Assembly (NCBI GenBank): GCA_029378245.1
Contig: JARKIF010000005.1
Location: forward strand, 1,860,001 to 1,924,000
DNA from: Roridomyces roridus
Taxonomy: Eukaryota; Basidiomycota; Agaricomycetes; Agaricales; Mycenaceae
DNA: 64,000 nt
Reading direction: 5' to 3'
Part shown: in pieces, positions 19,743-29,990 of the stretch
How positions within the stretch are numbered: the stretch's first letter is position 1
Layout: each line of letters starts with the position of its first letter
The notes under the pieces: model-generated
Database searches by the model: none
The model's input: only the letters and a program-made list of their open reading frames with translations
What the model was told of the DNA's origin: nothing
Made by a program: the position numbers and the translations under genes

Positions 19743-21303
19743 CTATGACAAGAACCCTCGTATCGCGCCGCCCACGTTCATTACATCCAATCTTGGAAGC
19801 AGATAATTAGCATCAAAATGTGATGGGAAAAGGCAGTCAACTCACAAGAACGTATCGTGTCCCCAAACACCCCCAAGCTCATAATACACGACGCGGTCAT
19901 TCCCAGCCATGTGCAATGCATTAACGACCTCACGCTGCTGCTCCACGGTAAAGAGAATATCACTTTGCACGCCAAGAACAAGTGTAGGCGTCTGCGCTAG
20001 CGGCGCAAGCCCCTGTGCGAGGGCGGGGAGGTGGGCAGGGGGATTCGTCGGTGGCGGGTGAGATTTGGAATGCGACGTGGAATGCGGACGCGCTCTCCCG
20101 TCCGCGTCGACAGCATCAAACTGCGCCTCGGGAAGGCCGAGCGCCTGCAACGACGGAAGTGTCATGTCGAAGAGGTCCATGGCTTTGGAGATGTAGATGA
20201 GGGAGTTGGCGTCATATTTCAGACAGAATTGCTCTCCCTGGTGGTCGAGGTAGGTCTCGATGAGAAAGTCGGGACATAGAGCGGGAACGCGGGGGCCATT
20301 GGGGTCGGCGTCGGCAGGGAGGGGACGCATCTGACGACCGAAACGAGCGTCCCATTCAGGACCGGACCGATAGGTTATGGTAGCAATTTCTTCGTTGACA
20401 GATTCAGTCGGCTACAGATAAAATGGATCAAGTTACGCACGGCGGGCGAGCTTCATGCCGGTATGGGGCGGTACGCCGTCGTAGTAGAAACCGTTGTTCC
20501 AGTTCGGATCAGCCATGAGAACTGCGCGAGATGAGAACAGACAAGCGGGAATTGCCTTGGAACGTACCGCTCCGTTGCGCAAATCGCATGGCTACGCTGG
20601 AGGGGCTGCTGCGCGCGGTTCCACTGATACTGACGACCTTGCCAACGCGTTCTGGATGTAGCCAAGCGGCTGCGAGACTTTGCATAGCGCCCATACTGGA
20701 GCCAACGCTCGCGTAGAGTTTTTGGACGCCGAGGTGGTCAAGTAGACGGAATTGGGCTCGCACCATGTCAAAGATGGAGAGAATGGGAAAGCGAGTGGCA
20801 TAGTGCGACCCCGTGGAGGGATCTGTTGAAGAAGGCCCAGTGGAACCATAGCAGCCACCGAGGACGTTTGTACAAATGACGAAGAAGTTGTTGGTGTCCA
20901 GAGGCTTGCCAGGACCAATGAACTTTTCCCACCAACCATCTGCAGGGTTGGCAGCGGTAGATGCAGCATGGGAGGACGCGGATAGACCGGTGTGCAGCAG
21001 GATAACATTGTCCTTGGATGGGGAGAGCGTGCCCCATGTCTCGTATGCAATGTCGAAGGACGGAAGCGGGGAAAGATGGTAGGTGAGTGGCAGGGGGTTC
21101 GGAGAGTGAAATATGGTGTAGGACGCGGGATTGGGGCGCGCATACGGGGGTTCAGGACCAGAAGAAGGTCCTGGAATTGAATCGGAGGCCAGCGAGGTCA
21201 GACGCGACTCTCGCGTCGCGTGGGCTTCTACACATGGAAAACGGGGGATGGAGGACGAGTAGCGTAGTCCTCTGGAGCGCACCAGGCGTGGTAGGCGGAG
21301 CAT
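19743..21303 (-). CDS. Serine O-acetyltransferase, CysA/Cys2-type (alpha/beta hydrolase)
   Basis: Acetylates serine (or homoserine) for cysteine/methionine synthesis. The sequence has [11 protein letters not shown] (~83-93), [22 protein letters not shown] and the nucleophile elbow GSSMG at residues 201-205 (Ser203). Later exons carry [47 protein letters not shown] (Asp) and GHDTFLLDV (His), so the triad is complete. The wording of these motifs matches the fungal mitochondrial serine acetyltransferases rather than MET2. The Arg/Ser-rich N-terminus ([18 protein letters not shown]) looks like a mitochondrial presequence. Introns: after FAQRS, after KLAR, and near the end (donor GTGAGT at the TTCTT of HDTFL). 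Homoserine acetyltransferase is the alternative; kinetics would decide. Confidence 0.88.
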
Positions 21304-21700
21304 GAGAGTTGCAAAGACATTTTTGTGGTGACTAAGTCTGAATTGCGCGATGCCTCACGTGGCGGAGATGCGACAACCGCCCTTTCGTCTCGATCTATCT
21401 CACTGGTGGCGATAAAGTGGGCTCAAAGTCCGACATTCTCGTCGGGACCTGGGTGGATGCAGCGGCGGTGACTTTTGGACGAGATTGATACCTTTACTTT
21501 GAATTTCTGTGCTCTGTGTCCCTGGTTCTAACCTCCAATGTCGTGGCTGCCTTAATTCAGGCGTTTTAGAGCCATTCCAGTGGTCCAAGTAGATAGATTG
21601 TCGCGGCTTTCGTTCAATTATCATTTGATTTCACCGTTACACGTGTTGCGGGTCTCTCATTAAATAACGCGTCATTCATCCAGGTTGGAGCTGGAACGCG
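21304..21700. other. Divergent promoter region
   Basis: 397 bp between divergent start codons (acetyltransferase and the Ser-rich gene). No reading frame of note. Confidence 0.5.
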
Positions 21701-24441
21701 ATGGACGACGACGAGACTTCCTCCGACGAGCCCGCGCCCCGTAGGGCCGACGTCCGGCGCAGCGTCTCCCTCCTCTCCAAAATCCAGAACCTTGATGTTC
21801 GTTTTTTTAAATCCTCCGCCGCCTCGAGGCATGACTCAATCAAGTTGCTTTCCCAGCTCAAAGTCAGGGCGACCCTCATCCGCTCCAGCAACCCGACCCG
21901 GCGCGTCTCTATCCACGTAGGCCCTACTCCCGTCTCGCTTTCCCAGATTCACCCTAGTCCAGGGAGAGAGCCGACGAAATCCGAGCCTAAATTACGTCAA
22001 GCAGGAAATGCTGGACGACATCGCCAATGAACGGGTCTCGCGAGCTAGCAAGCCCGAGGGCGGAGAGGTGAGTCTAGAGTCTGCTATGGTCGTTCGCGTG
22101 CGTGCTCAAGGTCCGAATAGCTGGTCACTCATCCGCGATCACGCTCTGCTTCAAAAGGAGACGGGGAAGCCATCCCTGTAGTCCCAGAACTGCTCTCGGA
22201 CGATCCCTCAGAAGCTGCTGCTGTACGGCCCGTCTCTGCTGCAACAACCAACACCGCAAGCACCGTCACTCCAGCTAATCTCACTCCCCGTAAACGCCCA
22301 CCAGCCCGTATTCCAATAGACCCAGTTCAGGAGGAACCCCCATCCGCTCCAAAGCAGCCTCACGTTGCGCCGAAAAAGAATTACCACATTTTCGGCATAC
22401 CACTTCCCAGTCCTCGAAAATCAACTTGTGCAAGTCGTCCCGGGAGTCCGGAAGCATCCCAGGTGGCACCCCGTCGCAAGCGGTCGACTTCTCTGACACA
22501 CGAGCCCAATATCAAGCTCAAGTTTGCGAAGCCCAAGCCGGAAGTTGGGGAGGGACTTGTTTCCAAGCTGTTCGTGGGCAATGGGCTGCGAGTGACCTCC
22601 AATCCCGACGCCAGACCCACACCGGCATCCAAAATTCCGACACCAATCAGCCCATCCAAAATCCCAACCACCAAGAACTCACCAGCGCCCAGGAAAACCA
22701 CCGGGACCCATTTTACTCCCGGCGTCGTTGCTCACGTTTCTCCTACAACTGTGGTTACGGAATCATCCACTGAGAAAACACCAACGAAACAGTCGAGCCG
22801 GCAATACATGTCCGAGGTTGGCAATACTGTGCAAGAGTCGTCGACATCTGCTCCAAAAAGTTCCGTTGGCAGCCGGTCTCGCCCTTCAGGCGCGGCCAGT
22901 GCGGTCGGTGTTCGAGGTACCATCAGCACTCCGCGAGCCTCGGTCCTGAGTCCGCGACCGTCGACGAGTGGCTCAGCTGCTTCTGCAAAACTGACGCCAC
23001 GTGTGCGGTCAGGCACTGTTCCCCCGGGTCATTCGCGGGGCCTATCGGCGCGTGCGAGCAGTGCAACGGTGACCACGACGTCTTCTGTGTCAACGCGGGA
23101 GCGACGCCCATCGACGGGTTCGTCCACGCACGGCCACCACACTTATCGGGCACCACTTGTAGGGATTGAGGAGGACCGATGGAAGGGCGAGGACGTGGAG
23201 GACAGCATTGCAGCCGGTCGCGTCGCTGCAAATGGCAACGGGCGACATGTGACCGCCGCTGCCAAATCAGCATCAGCCGTGGGTGTTGGAATATCTCCGA
23301 TCATGCCAGCCACCGTGGCGAAGAGCACCGTTGGGACGACATCTGGGCGCAAGCACGGCTCTTTCGACTTTGAGCGGCCTGGATGGGGCTCTTTGAGGCC
23401 AACGGCATCGAATTCACTTGGGGTCAGCTCGCGCACGAGGCGAGATCTTCCGATACGGAGCGCGTCGGGGTCGATCGATGAGCGACGTGGGACCAGTGCG
23501 GGAATGGCGGGCGTTGGAGCTGCGAGGCTCTATGCTTCGACATCGGCGGCCCAGCGAAGTATCCGGGTTCCCCCGCCACCACCGCCACCTCCGGAAGAGC
23601 TCAAGGCCGATCACACGGGCGGGTCGGTGTCGACATCTGCGTCGCAGAGCCACGGTACTACTGGGACGAACAGCTGGGGGCGCAGCACTGGCAAGCGACT
23701 AAGCGCGGGGCTGACTAAACTCACGCAAGGCCTTGGGCTTGGCAAGTCGTCAAGGAGTACCATTAGCGGCAAGGAACGGCAGCATGGCAAGTTTGCGTTT
23801 GAGCCGCCTGTTCCGTCACTGCCGACTGCGATGCGACGTGAGCATTCGTTGGACAGCGCCCGCGAGCGGGAACGGGAGAGGGAGAGGGAGCGGGATAAGC
23901 TGAGGGAGCAGAAGGAGAGACGTGCGACGACGACGGCGCAGTTGGTACCTCCCATGGGCCACAAGGCGAGTCATTCGACTTCCAGTACGAGTTCTACGCA
24001 TACTGGTGTGAGTGCCGGACATCGGTCGGGAACCAAGGGTCGTTCAATGGACCTTGGGATATCCTTTTCGTGGGCGCCCACAAAGGTGCGGGAGGATGCG
24101 GTGATGCCCGATTCGTCGCTTGGGCGCACTCTCAGCGCTACGCGGCGCGAGCAGCAGGGCAAGGAGATCGCGGACGTGTTCCGCAATGCGTTGGATGAGG
24201 AGGGATATCGAAACTTTAAAAAGTGTGAGTTCTTTCATCTCCCTTTCCTCCGGACGATCGAAATTGATATTCTGTGTGTCTAGACGTGCATCGATTCGAT
24301 GCGCATGAGATTCCCTTTGACGGACCCACGGGGATCGTTAACCGCGTTGAACGTCTCCTGCGCAAGGCGAAAAACCTCGACGACGACGAACGTGCACGGC
24401 TTTTGGACAGTTTCATCAAACTCATCCTGCAAAATGCCTAG
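21701..24441 (+). CDS. Large Ser/Thr/Pro-rich protein with conserved C-terminal module
   Basis: Function not recognised. Start MDDDETSSDEPAPRRADVRR (21701); exons then run through a mostly disordered Ser/Thr/Pro/Arg-rich region with basic clusters (PRKRPPARIPID, APRRKRSTSLT). A run of six Pro (about 23570) precedes the last third. Around 23860-23915 an Arg-Glu repeat (ARERERERERERDKL) should form a charged single helix or coiled coil. The end is better ordered: RTLSATRREQQGKEI, DVFRNALDEEGYRNFKK, then after an intron (donor GTGAGT near 24225, acceptor GTCTAG) YVHRFDAHEIPFDGPTGI, RVERLLRKAKNLDDD and LLDSFIKLILQNA. That C-terminal block looks conserved. Likely cytoskeletal or signalling scaffold by composition only. 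Confidence 0.78.
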
Positions 24442-25063
24442 TCTGACCTCTCACAACCTATGAACGCCGACGACCCCCTGCGCTGCAACTGCAACTCTTG
24501 CGCGCACGCACACGAATCTAATCATGGCCGGAATTTCCCCTCTTATGCACACTTTGACGCCCCCTCGTATGTCTGCATCATGGTTTATTCGACGACAGGG
24601 CAGGCAGGCTGTCGCTTCAAGCCGGCCGGCCCGCCCTATGCATGCCTGACAACGCCAGCAGCTCACTCTACTCACGCATCATGCCCAACGCAATCCTCGT
24701 GTATCCGATGCCCCACCTATAGTATTATTCATCTTAGTTATTCTTCGTCGTGGCATGCTCGCCCGTCTTTATTTCCTGGTTGGTTGGTTTTACCTGGTTA
24801 CATTTACATTCGCCTCCGCCTTTTTCGTGTATGCTAGACTTGGTGTATTGTTATCTGCCCATCCTATCTACTAATCCGCTATCTGCAATGCTATCTCTTG
24901 GTTATTATATTCCCGAATACAAGAAACGGCCATAGTATTACAAGTGGTATGTAATCTCCTCCTGGTGCGCAAATCCAACAAGCGCGTCAAGTTGTACAAC
25001 AACAGATCCAGAATGCATATGTACCAATGGTTGTGAGTAAGTGAGTGCTGGTATACATAATGG
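24442..25063. other. Intergenic between convergent genes
   Basis: 622 bp, no conserved coding signal. Both flanking genes end here, so it holds their 3' untranslated regions. Confidence 0.5.
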
Positions 25064-26621
25064 TTAACAGGCCCTCAAAAGCCTTGCGCCCCTCCGCGCC
25101 CTCCCAGCAGGAACGAGCAAGTTGGCACTCCGCAGCGTGGATGCATACATATGGTTAACCCCACCCTGAGCAAGTGCATGCGAAATCCGATGCACAATGC
25201 CATGTGTATCGAGCCCCGGCGTGCGCAAGTCGACTTGCAGCGCACAAAGCAGCGGGCCATCCACCTCATCATCTTCATCCTCTTCTATATCAGAATCCTC
25301 GCCATCAGAATCGACATCCGCAACCCCGTCGTCCCATTGCGCGTCGTCTGCAGCGTCTAGCTCCCCTGCACAGATCACCATATGTCTCTCTGCAGGTGGA
25401 AACAGTGCCGCGAGCACCCGAGCTCCAGCCGTAATCGACGAGCCCTCCGGTGTGCGCGTGAAACTGAAAAACGGGATGACTGGCTCCTTCATGGGCAAGT
25501 CATCTGGCTCTTCGCTGATTGCACCATCTGTATCGGGTGGAGTCCGAGGAAGCCATGCGAGCGACGTAGGCAGCTCAGCAAGGCGTGATGGGACCTCGCG
25601 TGCATCGAATGGCGGCACGAGGTCGTTTTCGTTTTCTTCTGCTTCAGGGATTTCTTCTTTGGCCTCCGGCTCCGGCGTCGGAGAGTGCGAGAAATACCCA
25701 TCGTCATCGGCGTCCTCTTGTATAGAGGTTTTTGGTGGTCGTGGAGAGGGTAAAGGCACGAGGTCTTGGAACGCGACGAGCTTGATGATCTTGAGTGCCC
25801 AGTAGTCCGCCGAGTCCTCCGCAAGCCCCACGCAGGCCAGGTTCTGGGCCAACAAGCGCACAGATCTGACAGGGTCAGCATCTAATGGCCGCGCATTATT
25901 TTTTAAATTGCCCAGAGGCGTCGAATTGGCTTTGCCCTTGCGGGATCGCGAACTCGACTTGCGGGTGGAAGGAAGAGGAGCAGAGTCGCTGCGCTCCCGA
26001 GTAGGCGTTGGCGGGGGCGGGGCGAGCAGCGCAGTCAAGAGGTTAGGGTCCGCGGCGTACAAGGCAAAACCCGCGGCTGCGAACAGACTCATGGCTTCTG
26101 CAAGGCGCTGTTCTTTTACCTGTACAGGAAATGAATTTCGCGTTTAAAGAGGAAAAAGCGAGGTTGACGCACGAAGATGAAGTCGCTCATGTAAGATGAT
26201 TGGTACAGAATGGAAATCCCTGCGGCAGCGAGCGGGGCTGATAGCTCGTTGACGCGTGCTCCAGCGTTGTCTTGAGGGAGTTAGAGGGTCATTTGTGAGG
26301 CGAGGAAGAGTACAGACCCAGCTGATCGCTGTGCGAGTCAATTTGGAGGACGCTCCACTGGTCCTCGGAGATCTCCAGTTTTACTGCAGCAGCTTGGTCG
26401 CTCGCGGAACGAAAGGCCCGTATAGAGTGGGCATCTAGTTCAGCGTACAGAGCCAGTTCCAGGCTGTTGCATATGATGCTGAGGAAAGAAGGATTCGGCT
26501 TGAGCAGCACACGCAGCAGAGGATGCGAGAGTGCATCGAGCCTGGCCCGCGGGATAGAGACGACGGAGACGGTCTGAGGAAGGCGAGTGATACTAATTGT
26601 AATTTGTTTTTGGCCTGGCAT
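25064..26621 (-). CDS. ACT-domain protein, CASTOR/GATS-like
   Basis: Three exons. Start MPGQKQITISITRLPQTVSV (ATG 26621-26619). The first exon ends with WSVLQIDSHSDQL. It splices (GTCTGT...CAAG) to DNAGARVNELSAPLAAAG, then ISILYQSSYMSDFIF and, after another intron, VKEQRLAEAMSLF. This 'W.VL.I.S....G....' plus 'I.PLA...IS....S.Y..DFI.V.E' pattern is the ACT_7 arrangement seen in CASTOR1/GATS proteins, which in animals sense arginine for TORC1. The remainder is a long, partly acidic extension (SDIEEDEDDEVDG) followed by a second ordered block: RTPGLDTHGIVHRISHALAQ and GGVNHMYASTLRSANLLV, which looks like another ACT-type unit. Ligand and partner in fungi are not known to me. Confidence 0.72.
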
Positions 26622-26802
26622 GAAGGTTGGGAAGAAGAGGGAGAGCTTACTTCACAGGGGTCGCGGTCCGATTCCGAGTCTAGATTTACGGCAGCTCGCC
26701 ATGCCTTATGTTGCCGGTGATGGTGAGGTAGAAAAGTCTGGTCGACTACTAGTACAGCTTGCGAGTGCTACAGTGTGCCCTAATAAAAACATGCATGCCA
26801 GT

Positions 26803-27954
26803 CTAAGAGTGAATAATAACGGCGTTAAGACTGTCCTCTCGCCGAGGTGTCGGTCGACCACGCCGCTTTGTCGGCGACGCGGGTGGTACCATGCGTTTCC
26901 TCAACTCGTACCGCGGCGCAGGACTGGGTGCTGGTGCTGGAGGTGGAATGATAACACTGCCTGGAGCAGATGGGGATGGCTCGGAGAGTGGTGATGATAG
27001 CGTGGAAAGGGAGGAAAAGGTGCGCAAAAGTGTACGAGGAGGCGATGGCGATGCTGGAAGAGTCTCCATCGTGGTAAAGGGAAGCGGCCGGGGAGAAGGC
27101 GGCGTCGCCTCGAGATCGAGCTGCAGTGGTGGCGGTGGCGAGCGCAAATGGGAGGTCACGCGGGCCGTGGATGTATCCAGGGAGGCTGGCTCCGTGGGTA
27201 CAAGTGGAGGAGATGTGGGACGAGGTCGTTCGTCCTCGTCGTGCCATTGCAAGGAACCGTTTGGAGTTATGAACGGTGTTTTGATAAATGGCAATGGTTC
27301 TATGTCTGTCTCCTGCGAATTGGCTTGCGACGACTCGTGTGAATAGTAGCCTTGGGATTGCTGCGAGTAGCCTTGCGGCTGGGAGCCGAACGCATCGCAA
27401 GCGGCACGCAGCTCTGCTTCCTCAGCCGCACTCATTTGTGAGCTACCAAGCCCTGTCTCCGTGCGCTGCAGTTTGCGAGGAGGAGGACCTGCACGTGCGA
27501 CACCCATAACAAATCCATAGCCGAGGTCCTCGACCTCTGTGCCATCAGGGCGTGTGCGCTTGAGTGGTCTTCGCGACGAAGCAGGTTGGCTGATGCTTGC
27601 TCCGGGCTGCACTTGCTGGCGCACGGGCAAAGGGCGGACACGGAAAGGACGGACTGGAGGAAGCCTGCTCTCGTAGGCAAAGTCGCGAACCTTGATACCG
27701 AGGGCTGCTAGGTCCGCGACTGCCGGCTGATCGCTCGGGAGGTCGTCTGACTGGGAGTGAGCAGCAGTTTCTGGCTCGGGCTGCGACGACTGGGAGGCAG
27801 GGAAAGAGAAAGAGTTGAATTTGGACGATGAGGGGAGCATGCAGTCGTGAACACTGAAGATATGGACAAGAAGGATGGCGGCAAATGCCAAAAGGTACAC
27901 ATCACGTGGCTGTGACTCCCTCTCTGATTTCCTATTGTCGTCCAAGTCTGGCAT
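26803..27954 (-). CDS. Pro/Ser-rich protein with AT-hook-like C-terminus
   Basis: About 380 residues, not recognised. Start MPDLDDNRKSERESQPRD (27954). A hydrophobic stretch (VYLLAFAAILLVHIFSV) follows, but it begins with a good donor (GTGTAC) and ends before CCTCCCAG, so it may be an unspliced intron rather than a membrane helix. The middle is disordered, with QPQGYSQQSQGYYS repeats and SPPP runs. The C-terminus has YELRKRMVPPASPTKRRGRP, whose RGRP core resembles an AT-hook and nuclear signal. Divergent from the PP2C gene, with 105 bp between start codons. Confidence 0.65.
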   Translation of the reverse strand: MPDLDDNRKSERESQPRDVYLLAFAAILLVHIFSVHDCMLPSSSKFNSFSFPASQSSQPEPETAAHSQSDDLPSDQPAVADLAALGIKVRDFAYESRLPPVRPFRVRPLPVRQQVQPGASISQPASSRRPLKRTRPDGTEVEDLGYGFVMGVARAGPPPRKLQRTETGLGSSQMSAAEEAELRAACDAFGSQPQGYSQQSQGYYSHESSQANSQETDIEPLPFIKTPFITPNGSLQWHDEDERPRPTSPPLVPTEPASLDTSTARVTSHLRSPPPPLQLDLEATPPSPRPLPFTTMETLPASPSPPRTLLRTFSSLSTLSSPLSEPSPSAPGSVIIPPPAPAPSPAPRYELRKRMVPPASPTKRRGRPTPRREDSLNAVIIHS

Positions 27955-28059
27955 TGAGCACCCACAGGCCCGCTAGACGTGTACGGGTGGCTCAGAAGGT
28001 CCGGTTGCGCTTCCTGAGACTATTGTGATAACTCATTCGCGTCACAGACCGTAATATTG

Positions 28060-29885
28060 ATGCCCATTCGACTCCAACGCGCTTGGCCAGTGTTGGCCTT
28101 GTCTGCGCCCGCCCTCGCTGGTTACTGGTGGTACTCTAGCCGCGAACAAACCTTTGACCTCCCCGTACGCGTCCGTGGACCAGACGGAAAGGCAAAAATG
28201 AGCACTCGCACTCTACCCTTGATGTCCATGCAAAATGTCAACGCCAGAATCCGAGAACACGCCAATACCCACACAGTAACGCGTCCAGGGATTACTTGGC
28301 ACCATAGCACCGGTATGTATGTCTCGTTCTCTGTCCAACAACTCTGCTATATGCGAATCAAGCATGCGTTGCCGCCAATGACCCCATCGAAGATGCGACC
28401 GCCCACCAGGTTATCCGCCGCGACGAGGGAGACGGAGACTTGCTGTTCTTCACAGTATTCGACGGGCATTCAGGGTTCTACACGTCGCGGGTGCGCTACT
28501 GTTTCTATCCCACTGAGTTTGCCTAACCAGTCTTCTAGCTACTTTCGCGTGTTCTTATCAACGCCGTCGCGCTAGAGCTCAATGCACTCGACAGCCCAAA
28601 GAAAGCAGACTGGCTAAGTGGCTTCAAGAACACACTCTGGTCTACTAAACCTACTAAACCGGACGTGGATATCCACGTCAACGCCAGCTACCCTAACGCT
28701 CCACCAGCCGGCGACCCCCTCCGTGTCGCACGCGCAATCCAAACTGCCTTTACTTCCCTCGATGCTGAGCTCCTCGCTGCCCCCGTCCGCGTCCTTGCCT
28801 CTGAACTCAAGGACACCCCAAAAGACAGCACTGCCATCCCTGACCTCACGAAACACCCTCTCGCCCTCCCTGCCATGCTCCCTGCCATCTCCGGAAGCTG
28901 CGCTATCCTCGCAATGCTTGATACAGCTCACCGCAATCTCTATGTCGCATGCACGGGAGATAGCCGCGCCGTCGCGGGTGTCTGGGTACCAGAACCTGAA
29001 TCCGAGGGCAAAGGGACGTGGCGCGTCGAGGTTTTGAGCGAGGACCAGACAGGGCGTAATCCTTCTGAAGTGGCTCGGTTCGTATCCTCGCCCAATTTCA
29101 CGACCAGAAAATTAATTTGGCAATTACAGAATGCGTAGTGAGCACCCCGCCGACGAGGCAGCTGATGTAATTCGGAATGGGCGTGTTCTCGGTGGGCTGG
29201 AACCCAGCCGCGCGTTTGGCGACGCGCGCTACAAGTGGTCCCGGAACCTGCAAGAGACGTACGTTCACTTTTGTCCCATCATACATCATGACCGACTTTC
29301 CGCAGACTTTCCCGCGCCTTCCTCGCAGGAACCGAGTACGTCATGAGCCCGCCACGATCCGGATTCAAGACGCCTCCTTACGTTACCGCCCGCCCTGTCG
29401 TCACACACCGTACCCTCTCCTTGCCCGGATCAGAATCAGAATCAGAATCCAGCCCCCAACAAGGCACCCTCCGCTTCCTCGTCCTGGCAACAGACGGTCT
29501 CTGGGACGAGCTCGACTCTGCCGACGTCGTCCGCCTCGTCGGCGGTCACCTTGCCGGACTCTCTGGCTCGGTCCCGAAATCCAAACTCTCCGAACTCGTA
29601 CCTACTTCCTCTCCATCAGCTACGTTACAAGGCAAAGGCCGCGCGGCGCGTCAGAGTCGGGAGCAGGAAAAAGGCGAGTGGGCCTTCGTAGACGAGAACC
29701 CTGCGGCGCATCTCATAAGGAATGCGTTTGGCGGGGCGGATGAGGGTGCGCTGAGGCGTTTGTTGAGTATCCCTGCACCGTTGGCCAGGCGGCATCGGGA
29801 CGATGTTAGTGTGACTGTTGTCTGGTGGGAAGAGGGGCCTAATGGCGAGAAAACGGAGATCAGGGAGGTCAAGGCCAAGCTCTAG
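28060..29885 (+). CDS. PP2C-type protein phosphatase, mitochondrial (Ptc5-like)
   Basis: Mn/Mg-dependent Ser/Thr phosphatase. A basic start followed by one membrane segment (AWPVLALSAPALAGYWW) resembles mitochondrial PP2C enzymes such as Ptc5/pyruvate dehydrogenase phosphatase. The metal and fold motifs are visible across exons: FTVFDGHSGFYTS, SGSCAILAML, LYVACTGDSRAVAG, GGLEPSRAFGDARYKW, and VLATDGLWDELDSADVV, with DDVSVTVVWW near the end. The DGHxG, GDSRA and DGLWD metal ligands are intact. Introns near 28313-28360, 28490-28538, 29084-29130 and 29258-29305 keep frame. The preceding reading frame starts with TTG; the real ATG is 28060. The exact substrate is inferred only from the N-terminus. 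Confidence 0.88.
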
Positions 29886-29990
29886 TTTATCACTATGCTA
29901 ACGTCGAGTTTTCTTGTCGCTAACGCGTTTGGGACGATAACTGTATCGAAAAAATCCATAGCAATAAAGATAGCAGGCAATAACTGAGTA

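Noticed and set aside
19743..21303. Calling the acetyltransferase MET2
   Set aside because: Motif wording ([27 protein letters not shown]) fits the CysA/Cys2 serine acetyltransferase branch better.
27850..27905. A transmembrane helix in the AT-hook-like protein
   Set aside because: The hydrophobic stretch begins with a good splice donor and ends near a splice acceptor; more likely an intron read through.
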